64,000 nt of DNA from positions 41,001 to 105,000 of the forward strand of contig DATKOF010000007.1 in NCBI GenBank assembly GCA_035524795.1, given 5' to 3'. The translations under genes and the position numbers were made by a program. Positions within the stretch are counted from its first letter, which is position 1; every line of letters begins with the position of its first letter. This document shows, in pieces, positions 25,913-35,191 of this stretch. The notes under the pieces were generated by a model that saw only the letters and a program-made list of their open reading frames with translations, had not been told where the DNA came from and made no database searches. This DNA comes from DATKOF01 sp035524795 (lineage in GTDB: Bacteria; Pseudomonadota; Gammaproteobacteria; Burkholderiales; SG8-41).

Positions 25913-26453
25913 CGGTATTCCGGCCGGAACGATTCCGGCCGCGTCAAGGGCAAAGCGCGGAATTATCCCGAAAAAACCGTCGCCTGTCGCTGATTGCCGA
26001 TCGGGATAACAAGCGTTACCGGAAAGCTGTTGGCGCTGCGTGGATGCCGCTGAGACCGCACCACAATAGCGATCACCGCGCGGTCTCCGCAGCAAGAGGC
26101 GCACTGCGCCACTCTGCGTCACCAATGCGTGCGTACAGGCGGCAGGCGGGTCAATCCCGGTTCGGTGGGTCGACGATTTTCATGCCCCGCCTGGGACATG
26201 AGGATCTGTCCTTTCGCAATCTTCTGCAGAAAGGGCTGTCGGCCGTGCTGGTGGCCGTCGGTGTCACTCTAGTCAGCAGTTGACTGGCTGAAATATTTTT
26301 TACATTTTGCGATTGGGAATTTTTTTGACGGATCGCGGGTCATAAAGACTTCCCGGGCATTTATTGATAAATGTCAAATCGGCCGTGATTCCATACCCTA
26401 TTCTTAAATTTATTGATCATCCATTCCGGGCGTATAAACATGCTTCCGTGACG
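25913..26453. other. Intergenic region between the helicase and the His-rich protein gene
   Basis: About 540 bases without a gene I can defend. A 79-codon plus-strand frame (26044-26283) ends in a hydrophobic stretch (GLSAVLVAVGVTLVSS) but has no ribosome site and overlaps an equally open minus-strand frame. The right end holds the FNR-like promoter for the next gene and is AT-rich. Confidence 0.5.
26364..26404 (+). promoter_or_regulatory. FNR/ANR/DNR-like promoter of the His-rich protein gene
   Basis: Box TTGAT-AAAT-GTCAA (26364-26377), 9 of 10 consensus bases, with a -10 box TATTCT at 26399-26404. The centre-to-centre distance is 31 bases, exactly that of a class II FNR promoter. The expected leader to the ATG at 26463 is about 50 bases. 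Confidence 0.6.
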
Positions 26454-26462
26454 ATGGCTAAT

Positions 26463-26903
26463 ATGAGGCCGATGAAAATCATCATTTTTCTGATGGCGGG
26501 GGCAGTCGCCATCGTAGCGAGCAGGTCGTCCTTGGCCGTGTCCTCTGCCATGGTGGCAGGACATGCCGGTGGGCATTCGCCGGCAGGCGGACATTTCCCA
26601 GCCGGTGGACACGCCCCATACAGAGGTGGTGGACATGCAGGTGTCGGCGTTTATATCGGCGTTCCGCTATTCGTTCCCGATTTTTACTATGCTCCTTACT
26701 ACTATTACCCGCCGGTAGTAACGCTCCCTGCAGTACCGCCGGCCTACATCGAGCAAGACGACAGCGGCACGGCGCATGAGCCGGCGCAAGCAGAACAGGC
26801 ATATTGGTATTATTGCGTCGAGGCGAAAGCCTACTATCCTTACGTCAAGGACTGCCCCGGTGGCTGGCAGCGCGTCGTGCCATCGCTGCCGCCTGCGCAA
26901 TAA
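26463..26903 (+). CDS. Secreted His/Gly-rich protein of unknown function
   Basis: 146 residues from the ATG at 26463 (an ATG at 26472 is equally possible). A signal peptide (MKIIIFLMAGAVAIVASRSS) is followed by a repeat-like His/Gly segment (GHAGGHSPAGGH, FPAGGH, GGGHAGVG), a Tyr/Pro-rich stretch (FYYAPYYYYPPVV) and a C-terminal WYYCVEAKAYYPY plus CPGGWQ with two Cys. The His repeats could bind metal. Similar Tyr-rich proteins ending in CPGGW are common periplasmic proteins of proteobacteria without known role. It shares an FNR-type promoter with the next gene. Confidence 0.7.
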   Translation: MRPMKIIIFLMAGAVAIVASRSSLAVSSAMVAGHAGGHSPAGGHFPAGGHAPYRGGGHAGVGVYIGVPLFVPDFYYAPYYYYPPVVTLPAVPPAYIEQDDSGTAHEPAQAEQAYWYYCVEAKAYYPYVKDCPGGWQRVVPSLPPAQ

Positions 26904-26947
26904 TTTTCGCTCTCTTCGCGTCTGTTCATATGATTAGGACAATAGAC

Positions 26948-27487
26948 ATGATCAATTACCGGAAAATGTGCTGGGCGATGCTGATTGCATTGGGCGTTCT
27001 GGGATGGAATACAATCGGGTGGACGGCCGATGAACCATCAGGCGACGCTCACGCCATCGCGCCTCAGAGTGGCTATCAGGCGGATCGCAAGCCGCTCCAT
27101 GTCTGGCGCGGTCCCATCAATCTTTCCTACGTGGAAATCGACGAGTTGAAGCTTTCCCCCGCTCAGCAGCAACTGTGGGAAAAAGCGCAGCAACGGACGA
27201 GCGAGGCGTTCGATCAGGCGCGGGTCATCGGCCGCAACATGCGCGACCAATTGCGGGTTGACCTCGACAAACCCGGTACCGATCTGAAGCAGATCATCCT
27301 GCGCGAAGAGGAAATCAGGCCGCAAATCGAAGCCGCGTTCAAACCGGCAAGGGATGCCTGGTTCACCGCCTACGATTCGCTGGACGCCGATCAAAAGGAG
27401 CGGTTGCGTGAAGCCGTCCGTGAAGGCATGGAATTTTCGCCCGCCTTCCCGGTGCCCCCCGCGCCCATCCCCGCCCAGCCTCACTGA
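26948..27487 (+). CDS. CpxP/Spy-like periplasmic LTXXQ-type protein
   Basis: 179 residues. The signal peptide MINYRKMCWAMLIALGVLGW leads to a mature helical protein. Two motifs resemble the LTxxQ boxes of CpxP/Spy/ZraP chaperones: ELKLSPAQQQLWEKAQ and SLDADQKERLREAV, about 80 residues apart. Such proteins bind metals or protect envelope proteins under stress. AGGAC precedes the ATG at 26948; 44 bases separate it from the His-rich gene, so the two likely form an operon. Family membership is judged by pattern only. Confidence 0.65.
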   Translation: MINYRKMCWAMLIALGVLGWNTIGWTADEPSGDAHAIAPQSGYQADRKPLHVWRGPINLSYVEIDELKLSPAQQQLWEKAQQRTSEAFDQARVIGRNMRDQLRVDLDKPGTDLKQIILREEEIRPQIEAAFKPARDAWFTAYDSLDADQKERLREAVREGMEFSPAFPVPPAPIPAQPH

Positions 27488-27628
27488 GTGATTCTGACTG
27501 GCACTTTAGTCGCGAATAGTTGTACCCTCGTGTTTGTTGCGACTCCAGCGCCCGCTTTTAGTCTTATTCCGCGTTGGTAACGAAAGTCCGCGGGATTTTT
27601 TCTGAGGAATTCAGAAAAAGAGGATACC

Positions 27629-28342
27629 GTGAATAATCTTTATGATCTGTCCACCGGATTGATCCGCCGGCTCTACGACAAGCGCCTTTCCGATTCTCCG
27701 GTACTGGATATGGCAGCGCGGTTTCCGGAAGCCCGGCGCTTCGTCGCGGACTGGCGCGCGCTGCGCGACGAGGCTTTGATGCTCGCGGAAAACCTCGGGC
27801 AGGTGCCGCGTTTTCACGAACTGATGATGGAACAGGCAAGCATTTCAGCGAACGACGGCCGCGACTGGCGGATGTTCGTTCTGAAAGCTTATGGTGTCCC
27901 GGTTTCCAGGAACATGTCCCGGTGTCCGCGACTGGCCGCACTGGTGGAAGAGACGCCCGATGTATTGTCCGCCGCGCTGTCTTTCCTGGCTCCGCACAAA
28001 CACATTCCGTCCCACCGCGGTCCTTTCCGCGGAGTACTGAGATTCTACCTCGGCCTGGCGGTACCGATCGCGCCCGACGGCCGTCCCGCCACCGTGCTGA
28101 CAATCGACGGCATTGAATACCATATCGCCAGCGGAGAGGCTCTGCTCTGGGACGACACTTTCCCGCATGAGGTTCGCAACGATAGCGAAGCTCCGCGCAT
28201 CGCGCTGCTGCTCGATATACGCCGCCGTGGCATGCCGCCGGACATGGAGTTGCTGTCGAGGCTGTTGATCGGGGTCGCCGGCACCGCTGTATGGATGCGG
28301 AGCAGAAATGAAAACCATGGGTCGGAAGCGCGCCGCCAGTGA
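27629..28342 (+). CDS. Aspartyl/asparaginyl beta-hydroxylase family protein
   Basis: 237-residue Fe(II)/2-oxoglutarate dioxygenase of the AspH/LpxO type. The metal and co-substrate residues are in IPSHRGPFRGVLRFYLGLAVP (first His and Arg) and LLWDDTFPHEVRNDSEAPRIALLLDIRR (second His and Arg). There is a hydrophobic stretch near the C-terminus. LpxO members hydroxylate a lipid A acyl chain and others hydroxylate peptides or proteins; the substrate here is unknown. The start is GTG at 27629 with AAGAGGA before it. It is separated by about 140 bases from the previous gene. Confidence 0.8.
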   Translation: MNNLYDLSTGLIRRLYDKRLSDSPVLDMAARFPEARRFVADWRALRDEALMLAENLGQVPRFHELMMEQASISANDGRDWRMFVLKAYGVPVSRNMSRCPRLAALVEETPDVLSAALSFLAPHKHIPSHRGPFRGVLRFYLGLAVPIAPDGRPATVLTIDGIEYHIASGEALLWDDTFPHEVRNDSEAPRIALLLDIRRRGMPPDMELLSRLLIGVAGTAVWMRSRNENHGSEARRQ

Positions 28343-28384
28343 CGCCACGGCGAATCATCTTCAATGCTGATTCAGGGGGATGAC

Positions 28385-28918
28385 GTGAAAAGAAGCCTGC
28401 CGTTGTCCGGGGTCTATCGCCTGCTCGAGCCGGGGCCGGTGGTGATGCTGACCACTTCCCGCAAAGGCCGGCCGAACGTGATGACGATGTCGTGGCACAT
28501 GATGATCGACTTCGAGCCGCCGCTCGTCGGCTGCGTGCTCAGCGACCGCGATTTCAGCTTCGATACGCTGCGAGTCACCAGGGAATGCGTGATCAACATC
28601 CCGACCGTGAACCTGGCAAAGCAGGCAGTCGGCTGCGGCAATACTTCGGGACGGACGGTGGACAAGTTCAGAACCTTCCGCCTGACCCCGCTGCCTGCAT
28701 CGCGCGTCGCCGCGCCGCTGATCGCCGAATGCTACGCCAGCCTCGAATGCCGCGTGGCCGACACCCGCCTGGTGAACAAGTACGGCCTGTTCATCCTCGA
28801 AGTGGTCAAGGCCTGGATCGATCCCTCGATCAGGCATCCGAAGACGATCCACCATCTCGGCAATGGCCGTTTCATGATCGCCGGCAGGACGATCAAGCTG
28901 CCGTCGAAAATGAAATAA
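28385..28918 (+). CDS. Flavin reductase-like protein (FMN-binding split barrel)
   Basis: 177 residues from the GTG at 28385, which has AGGGGGA placed correctly before it; an ATG at 28364 in the same frame would add seven residues. The flavin-binding pattern is PVVMLTTSRKGRPNVMTMSWHM, PLVGCVLSDRDFSFDTLR and ECVINIPTVNLAKQAVGCG. Such proteins reduce FMN with NAD(P)H or use it for small-molecule reduction. It stops three bases from the convergent patatin gene. The substrate is unknown. Confidence 0.8.
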   Translation: MKRSLPLSGVYRLLEPGPVVMLTTSRKGRPNVMTMSWHMMIDFEPPLVGCVLSDRDFSFDTLRVTRECVINIPTVNLAKQAVGCGNTSGRTVDKFRTFRLTPLPASRVAAPLIAECYASLECRVADTRLVNKYGLFILEVVKAWIDPSIRHPKTIHHLGNGRFMIAGRTIKLPSKMK

Positions 28919-28921
28919 CCC

Positions 28922-29827
28922 TCAGCGCGGGGCAGCCGCCGCTGTCGCGGCCGTAGTGGTGATCGTCTTGTCGGCGATTTTCTGGCGGATCAGCGGAATC
29001 ACGGCGAGCGCCGCCCTTTCACCCACCCCGATCGCAAGCTCGCGGTCGTCGAAATCGGCGCTGCCCAGCGCGCCGACTTCGGGCCGGATCACGACGTCGG
29101 CGTCGGCCAGTTCGTGGCCGGCGATCGACTGCTCCATGATGGAGAACGTCTGCAACAGGATGTCTATGCTGTCGCCGGTTTTCCTGAATTGCGGCTTGCC
29201 GGAAATATCGACCGCGATCACGATACCGGCGCCCAGCGCACGCGCCACGCCGACCGGCACCGGACTGGTCAACCCGCCGTCCACGTATTCGCGGCCGTCG
29301 ATCATGACCGGCTGGAACACGCCGGGCACGCTGCTCGACGCGCGCACCGCGACGCCGGTGTCGCCGCTCTGGAGCACGCGGCGCTCGCCGGTCTTCAGAT
29401 CGGTGACGACGACGGCGAACGGCTTGTTGAGTTTTTCCAGCGGCCGGTTCTGCGCCATGCGATCGACGAAATCCTGCAGCGCCTGGCCCTTGATGAAACC
29501 GCGATCGGGCAACGACCAGTCGGCGACCATCGCGCTGTCCATCCGCAGCGCGACACGCTCGAGGTCGGCGGCGCCGTAGCCCGCCGCATACAGCGCGCCG
29601 ACCACGCTGCCGGCGCTGGTGCCGACGATAATATCGGGCGCGATGCCGCTGGCCTCGAGCGCCTTGATCACGCCGATGTGCGCGAAACCGCGCGTGCCGC
29701 CGCCGCCCAGCACCAGTGCGATCTTCGGCGGCACCTGTACGATCTGCGGCGGCGGCGCGGTGGGCAGCGTCGTGCAGCCGCCAAGCATCAGCAGTAAAAA
29801 AACAACCCGGATATGCGGCGAACGCAT
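28922..29827 (-). CDS. Patatin-like phospholipase lipoprotein
   Basis: 301 residues. The signal peptide MRSPHIRVVFLLLMLGGC ends in a lipobox (Cys18), so the enzyme would be membrane-anchored. The patatin fold shows the oxyanion loop GGGGTRG (41-47), the nucleophile elbow GTSAG (Ser71) and the catalytic Asp in YVDGGLTSPVPV. It resembles RssA-type bacterial patatins, which hydrolyse phospholipid acyl chains; the lipoprotein anchor is a common variant in betaproteobacteria. Confidence 0.88.
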   Translation of the reverse strand: MRSPHIRVVFLLLMLGGCTTLPTAPPPQIVQVPPKIALVLGGGGTRGFAHIGVIKALEASGIAPDIIVGTSAGSVVGALYAAGYGAADLERVALRMDSAMVADWSLPDRGFIKGQALQDFVDRMAQNRPLEKLNKPFAVVVTDLKTGERRVLQSGDTGVAVRASSSVPGVFQPVMIDGREYVDGGLTSPVPVGVARALGAGIVIAVDISGKPQFRKTGDSIDILLQTFSIMEQSIAGHELADADVVIRPEVGALGSADFDDRELAIGVGERAALAVIPLIRQKIADKTITTTAATAAAAPR

Positions 29828-29941
29828 GGCGAGAAGCGGAGTTCAGTATTTCAATTGTAACCGCGCACGCCTCCAACGCAAGGCGTGTCCGTTGCCGCGC
29901 CATACGCTGCCCCCCCCGCCTTGCGGCGAGGCGGACGCTGC

Positions 29942-30163
29942 TTACTGGAAGGTGGTCTGCTGGCGGCCGTTCACTTCCGCTTCCGCACGCAGCCAATCTT
30001 CGAGTTCATGCCCCTGCTCGAAACCCCGTCGTTCGGCAATGAAATACGCAGCCTCCGCAATCTGCCTGTCGCGGTCTGCTACCAAATTGTTTTTCGCCTG
30101 CAGCTCGAGTTTTTCGTCGGTTTTCTGGCGGCGTTTGCTGCTATCGCTGATTTGCGCACTCAT
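29942..30163 (-). CDS. DUF2934 family small protein
   Basis: 73 residues, highly charged, no membrane segment. The core IAEAAYFIAERRGFEQGHELEDWLRAEAEV matches the DUF2934 pattern (IA-x-x-AY-x-x-AE-x-RG-F, followed by DW-x-x-AE). No function is known; such genes are often linked to stress regulons. AGGAG-like bases precede the ATG, and an FNR-like box lies 83 bases upstream. Confidence 0.8.
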   Translation of the reverse strand: MSAQISDSSKRRQKTDEKLELQAKNNLVADRDRQIAEAAYFIAERRGFEQGHELEDWLRAEAEVNGRQQTTFQ

Positions 30164-30245
30164 CGTAATCTCCTTTCAAATATCTTATTTCATGCCATCG
30201 ATTTCTTGTTTCCCGTGAAAATCCCACAATCCCAGAAACCCTAGT

Positions 30246-30259
30246 TTGATTTATATCAG
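30246..30259 (-). promoter_or_regulatory. FNR/ANR-like box upstream of the DUF2934 gene
   Basis: TTGAT-TTAT-ATCAG, 9 of 10 consensus bases, in a short AT-rich gap. If it sits at -41.5, transcription would start near 30211, leaving a leader of about 48 bases. The -10 region is weak. Confidence 0.5.
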
Positions 30260-30391
30260 CTTTCATTCACATACCGGCTGCAGCCACCGATTACCATGCC
30301 TGCAGATCATTTCAACCAGATGACAACCGTCCGCGGCTATCGTTCCGATTACCATCATGAAAACTGCCGGCCGGTGGACAAGGCGCGGAAC

Positions 30392-33067
30392 TCAGCCCAA
30401 CACCCGCGTGATTTCGATGACAGTGGAAGCCATCGCAGTAGCGGGCACCTCAAAACCGAGACTACGCGCAAGATGCAGCATCGCATCGTTGTCCGGCAGC
30501 ACATTGCCGGTCATGCGCCGGTAACCGGCGTCGCGCGCCGCGTCCATCAACCGTTCCATCAGCAGCGTGCCCGCGCCGCGGCGTTGCCAGGCGTCGGCGA
30601 CGGTAACCGCGAACTCGCACGACTCGCCGTCGGGATTCGGGTTGTAGCGCGCAACGCCGATCATTTGATCGGTATCCTCTGATAGCGCGATCAGCGCCAA
30701 TTCGCGTTCGTAATCGAGCTGCGTCAGGCGCGCCAGCATTTCCGGCGTCAGTGTGCGCACCGCGCCGAGAAAACGCGTGCGGCGCGACTGTTCCGAAATC
30801 TGATGCTCGACGAAATCCCGTTCCAATGCCGCATCCTCCGGCCGTATCGGCCGCACGCGCAGCGCGGTGCCGTCGGCCAGTGCCGCCCGCGTTTCCAGGT
30901 GCGCCGGATACGGATGGATAGCGAGATGGCGATAATGGCGGTCGGGCTGCAGGCGCGCCGGATCGATCACCACCCGCGCGTCGAGCGCGACGCAGTCGGC
31001 GTCGTCGACCAACAGCGGGTTGATGTCCATTTCCACCAGCCACGGCAGCGCGCACACCATGTCCGAGACGCGCGTCAGCGCATCGACGATCGCCGCCGCG
31101 TCGGCGGCGGGCACCTGGCGGTAGGCGCCGAGGACGCGGGAAATCCGGGTGCGGGCGATCATCTCCTGCGCCAGCAGGCGATTCAGCGGCGGCAGGCCGA
31201 TCACGTTGTCGCGCAGCAGTTCGACCGCGACGCCGCCGGCGCCGAAGCTGAGCACGCGGCCGAACACCGGATCGGTCGCAACGCCGATCATCAACTCGCG
31301 CCCGAAACGTTTTTCGATCAGCGGCTGGACGACGACGCCCTCAATCCGCGCGTCCGGCCGCGCCGCGCGCACCTCTGCCAGCAAGCGCTCGTACTCGCGC
31401 GCCAGCCCGGCCTCATCGCGAATGCCGAGCCGCACGCCCTTGACGTCGGATTTATGACTGATGTCGGGCGACAGGATTTTGAGCGCCAGCGGATAACCGA
31501 GCCGCTGCGCCGCGGTGTGCGCGTCTTCCATGGTCTTCGCGATCAAAACGGGTGGTGCGGCGACACCGAAACACGCCAGCAACTGCTTGGATTCCGGTTC
31601 GGTCAGCACCGTGCGGCCGGCGGCGGCGGCGGCCGCGGCGAGCCGCTGCGCCGCGTCGACATCGTGCGCGCTGTCCCGCGTGCGCGGCGGCGGCACTTCG
31701 TGCAGCAGCCTCTGCACGCGCCGGTATTCCGCCAGCATGCCGAACGCGGCGACCGCGCTTTCGGGCGAGCGGAATGCCGGCAGCCCGGCCGCTTCGACCA
31801 CCGCGGATCCGGCCTGCATCTCGGCGCCACCCAGCCACGCGGTCAGCACCGGCCTGGCCGAGGCGCGCGCGGTATCGGCGATGACTTGAGCGGCAATCCG
31901 TGCCGGCAGCAACAGCTGCGGATAGAACAGCGCGAGCACTGCGTCGCTGCCGTCGTCCGCGAGCAAGGACGCCAGCGCCGCCTGCAGCCGCGCCGCGTCG
32001 GCATCGCCCAGGATATCGACCGGGTTGCCGTGCGACCACTGCGGCGGCAACCGGGCGTTCAGCGCTTCGAGCGTGGCGGGCGCCAGTCCGGCGAGTTCGA
32101 CGCCAGCGTCGGCGGCGTAATCGGCGGCCAGCACGCCGGGACCGCCGCCGTTGGTCAGTATCGCCAGGCGGCCGCCCTGCGGCAGCCGCGCAGCGCCGAG
32201 CAGGCCGGCGGCAGTGAGCATGCCGTCGTAAGTGCGTACTCTGACTACGCCGCAGCGACGCAGCGCCGCATCGAATACCGCATCGTTGCCGGCAAGCGCG
32301 CCGGTGTGGCTCATCGCCGCCTTTGAACCGGACAGATGGCGCCCCGCTTTGATGACGACGATCGGCTTGATGCGGGCGGCGGCGCGCAGGCCGGAAACGA
32401 AGCGGCGCGCATCGTGCACGCCTTCGATGTAAAGCAGGATGGTGCGGGTCGCGGAATCCCAAGTCAGGAAATCGAGGATTTCACCGAAATCGAGGTCGCT
32501 GCCGGCGCCGGTCGAAATCACGCTCGAAAAGCCGATGCCGAGCCCGGTCGCGGCATCGACCAGCGCGGTGATCAGCGCCCCCGACTGCGAAACCAGCGCC
32601 ACCGCACCGGCGCGCGCGGCGCCGCGCGCGAAAGTCGCGTTGAGCCCGATCGACGGGCGCATGATGCCGAGGCAGTTGGGGCCGATCAGCCGGACGCCGT
32701 GCTCGCGTACGGCCGCCGCAACCTGTGCTTCGAGTTCGCGGCCCGCCGGTCCGGTTTCGCCGAATCCCGCCGACAGCACCACCATATGTCGCACGCCGGC
32801 CGTGCCGGCATCGCGCACGATCGACGGCACGGCTGCGCCGGGCGTGGCGACCACCGCGAGATCGACCGGATGCCCGATCGCCTCGAGCGACGGATAACAG
32901 CGCACGCCGGCGACCTGGCTGTATTTGGGATTGACCGCAATGATCTCGCCGGCGAAACCGCCGCCGCGCAGATTTTCGAGGACGATGTTGCCGAGTGATC
33001 CGCTGCGCTGGCTGGCGCCCACCACCGCCACGCTGCGCGGTGCGAACAGCCGTTCAAGATAATGCAT
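30392..33067 (-). CDS. Acyl-CoA synthetase (ADP-forming) fused to GNAT acetyltransferase (Pat/PatZ type)
   Basis: 891-residue protein lysine acetyltransferase of the PatZ/Pat architecture. It starts with a CoA-binding domain (LFAPRSVAVVGASQRSGSLG), then the ligase-like domain with the SHTGALAG His loop, an ATP-grasp-type domain (ALKILSPDISHKSDVKGV) and, from about residue 730, a GNAT domain with the acetyl-CoA loop QRRGAGTLLMERL. In enteric bacteria and others this type acetylates and silences acetyl-CoA synthetase and other proteins. It is 28 bases upstream of nothing obvious and stands after the OYE-type reductase gene on the same strand. Confidence 0.88.
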   Translation of the reverse strand: MHYLERLFAPRSVAVVGASQRSGSLGNIVLENLRGGGFAGEIIAVNPKYSQVAGVRCYPSLEAIGHPVDLAVVATPGAAVPSIVRDAGTAGVRHMVVLSAGFGETGPAGRELEAQVAAAVREHGVRLIGPNCLGIMRPSIGLNATFARGAARAGAVALVSQSGALITALVDAATGLGIGFSSVISTGAGSDLDFGEILDFLTWDSATRTILLYIEGVHDARRFVSGLRAAARIKPIVVIKAGRHLSGSKAAMSHTGALAGNDAVFDAALRRCGVVRVRTYDGMLTAAGLLGAARLPQGGRLAILTNGGGPGVLAADYAADAGVELAGLAPATLEALNARLPPQWSHGNPVDILGDADAARLQAALASLLADDGSDAVLALFYPQLLLPARIAAQVIADTARASARPVLTAWLGGAEMQAGSAVVEAAGLPAFRSPESAVAAFGMLAEYRRVQRLLHEVPPPRTRDSAHDVDAAQRLAAAAAAAGRTVLTEPESKQLLACFGVAAPPVLIAKTMEDAHTAAQRLGYPLALKILSPDISHKSDVKGVRLGIRDEAGLAREYERLLAEVRAARPDARIEGVVVQPLIEKRFGRELMIGVATDPVFGRVLSFGAGGVAVELLRDNVIGLPPLNRLLAQEMIARTRISRVLGAYRQVPAADAAAIVDALTRVSDMVCALPWLVEMDINPLLVDDADCVALDARVVIDPARLQPDRHYRHLAIHPYPAHLETRAALADGTALRVRPIRPEDAALERDFVEHQISEQSRRTRFLGAVRTLTPEMLARLTQLDYERELALIALSEDTDQMIGVARYNPNPDGESCEFAVTVADAWQRRGAGTLLMERLMDAARDAGYRRMTGNVLPDNDAMLHLARSLGFEVPATAMASTVIEITRVLG

Positions 33068-33095
33068 CCGCTATCCCATGGCGCCGCGCCGTTTT

Positions 33096-35081
33096 TCACG
33101 CCGCCGGCTGCAACTCCTGCCGGATTGCCGGGTCGAGCTTCACTTCCAGCAGGTCGAGCACGGCGAGCGCGCCCTCGGCGACTGCGTCCGTGATGCGGCG
33201 CGGCCGCATCGCGTCGCCGACGATGTAACCGCGTATCCCGCGCTCCTTCAGTACCGCGGCGAGGTCATTGACCGGCCTCGATCCCAGGCACAGCACCACG
33301 GTATCCGCCGGCAATTTACGAGTTTCGTGTGGGGCATGCACGACGACACCACCTGCCTCCATGCTGAGGAGCCGCGTGTTCGGCAGGATGTTGACGGCGT
33401 AACCATGCAGCCTCTGCAGCAGCAGATTGCGTTCATCCATCGGCACATCGGTCGCGATGTCGCCCATCGCTTCGATCAGCGTCACCGGATGTCCGCGGCT
33501 GGCCAGGTATTCGGCGGTCTGCGCGCCAGCGCAGCCGCCGCCGGCAACGACGATGGCGCCGTCTTCGCGCGCGGATTTTTCGAGCACGTCGCGACCGGTG
33601 ACGACGGCAAGATTTTCGGCGCCGGCGATGCGCGGACGGACCACTTCGGAACCGGTCGCGACGATCACCGCCCACGGCCTGATCCGTTCGATGTCCGCCG
33701 GCGTCAGCTTCGAATTCAAATGCAGCTCGACGCCGTGGTGCGCGATTTCGCGCGTCAGATGCTCGCGCAGCAGGTTCCAGTCTTCGCGGTGCGGTGCGGC
33801 GGCGGCGGCCCACAGCTGCCCGCCCAGACGCGGCCCCGCTTCGTACAGCGACACCTTGAACCCCGCCACCGCCGCCCAATATGCGGCCGTCATTCCCGCC
33901 GGCCCGCCGCCGACCACCAGCAGCGTGCGGCCGGCGCCGCCGCCCAAATTCGCGAACGCCTGCTCGCGGCCGGCCTCGGGGTTGATCGCGCACCAGATCG
34001 GCGCCTGCTCGAACAACCGGCTGATGCAGCCCTGGTTGCAGGTCACGCAATGGCGCACCTGGTCGCTGCTGCCCGCCGCCACTTTGGCCGGCCAGTCGGG
34101 ATCGGCCAGCAGGCTGCGGCCGAGAGCGACGAAGTCGGCCTGGCCGTTCTGCAGCACCGCCTCGACCATCTCCGGTGTGCGCAGTTTACCGACCGCGATC
34201 ACCGGGATCGCGACCGCGGTCTTGACGCGCTGCGCCAGCCGCACCAGCACGCCGTCGTGAACCGCCATCGGCGGAATCATCACGCCCTGCGCATAGGTCG
34301 CGTAGTTGCCGCAGGAAATATGCAGTGCCGCGGCGCCGAGCTGCTCGAGCCGCTGTGCCGTCGCGACGGTCTCCTCGAGCGGCAGGCCGCCCGGCAGCGG
34401 TTCCTCGCCGGAAAGACGCACGGTAACCGGAAAATCCCTGCCGGTCGCGGCGCGAACGGCGCCGTACACTTCCTCCAGAAAACGGCGGCGTTTTTCCGGC
34501 GTGCCACCGTAAACGTCGTTGCGTTTGTTGCTGAACGGCGACAGGAACTGCGCGACCAGATAGCCGTGCGCGCCGTGGATTTCGACGAAATCGAAGCCCG
34601 CCGCCTTGGCGCGCGCCGCCGCCGCGCCGAACGCGGCGACGAGCTCGCCGATCTCGGCGAGCGTCAACTCGTGCGGCAGTTCGTTGATCAGCGGATCCGG
34701 AATCGCAGAAGGCGCGACCGGCTGGCCGCCGGCGGTCAACGACGAAGCCTGGCGGCCGCCGTGGAAAAGCTGGATGCCCATCAGCGCGCCGTGCCGGTGC
34801 CCGGCGTCGACCAGCGCGCGCAGGCCGGGGATCACCGCGTCGTCGTGCAGCCCGAGCTCGCGGACGAACCCCCGGCCGTCACGCCGCACGAAAGTGGCTT
34901 CGATGATGATGGTGCCGACGCCGCCGCGCGCGACGCGGTCGATATGCGCGATATAGCGCGGCGTCGCACGGCCGTCTTCATCCGCATAGTTGTGCACCAT
35001 CGGCGGCATCACCAGCCGGTTTTTCGGCGCCAGCTTGCCGATCCGGCCGGGACTGAACATCATCAGGTTCGAGGCATTCAT
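33096..35081 (-). CDS. Old-Yellow-Enzyme / FAD-dependent oxidoreductase (2,4-dienoyl-CoA reductase type)
   Basis: 661-residue three-domain flavoenzyme. The N-terminal FMN TIM barrel runs from LMMFSPGRIGKLAPKNRLVM to about residue 330, with HGAHGYLVAQFLSPFSNKR as the active-site region. A 4Fe-4S site follows (CVTCNQGCISRLFEQAPIWC; spacing CxxCxxxC then C eleven later). The C-terminal FAD/NAD(P)H domain starts with TLLVVGGGPAGMTAAYWAA. Enzymes of this shape reduce dienoyl-CoA, trimethylamine or other enones. The substrate cannot be told from sequence. The gene lies 28 bases upstream of the Pat gene. Confidence 0.9.
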   Translation of the reverse strand: MNASNLMMFSPGRIGKLAPKNRLVMPPMVHNYADEDGRATPRYIAHIDRVARGGVGTIIIEATFVRRDGRGFVRELGLHDDAVIPGLRALVDAGHRHGALMGIQLFHGGRQASSLTAGGQPVAPSAIPDPLINELPHELTLAEIGELVAAFGAAAARAKAAGFDFVEIHGAHGYLVAQFLSPFSNKRNDVYGGTPEKRRRFLEEVYGAVRAATGRDFPVTVRLSGEEPLPGGLPLEETVATAQRLEQLGAAALHISCGNYATYAQGVMIPPMAVHDGVLVRLAQRVKTAVAIPVIAVGKLRTPEMVEAVLQNGQADFVALGRSLLADPDWPAKVAAGSSDQVRHCVTCNQGCISRLFEQAPIWCAINPEAGREQAFANLGGGAGRTLLVVGGGPAGMTAAYWAAVAGFKVSLYEAGPRLGGQLWAAAAAPHREDWNLLREHLTREIAHHGVELHLNSKLTPADIERIRPWAVIVATGSEVVRPRIAGAENLAVVTGRDVLEKSAREDGAIVVAGGGCAGAQTAEYLASRGHPVTLIEAMGDIATDVPMDERNLLLQRLHGYAVNILPNTRLLSMEAGGVVVHAPHETRKLPADTVVLCLGSRPVNDLAAVLKERGIRGYIVGDAMRPRRITDAVAEGALAVLDLLEVKLDPAIRQELQPAA

Positions 35082-35191
35082 CGGCCCTCCTTTTATGCGC
35101 CGCGCGTCTCTGCGTGACCCCGGCGCGAAATGTTACAGACGCTCCTCGCTCTCGCGTCGTCGTTCTCGGGCCACGGTGCCCGCCATCTCCG

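Noticed and set aside
25913..26125. Upstream extension of the helicase frame to 26125
   Set aside because: Low-quality sequence (RLLLRRPRGDRYCG) without family similarity; the TTG start at 25912 gives a normal length.
26044..26283. 79-codon frame with hydrophobic end
   Set aside because: No ribosome site, no family, and it overlaps another open frame; kept only as a note in the intergenic entry.
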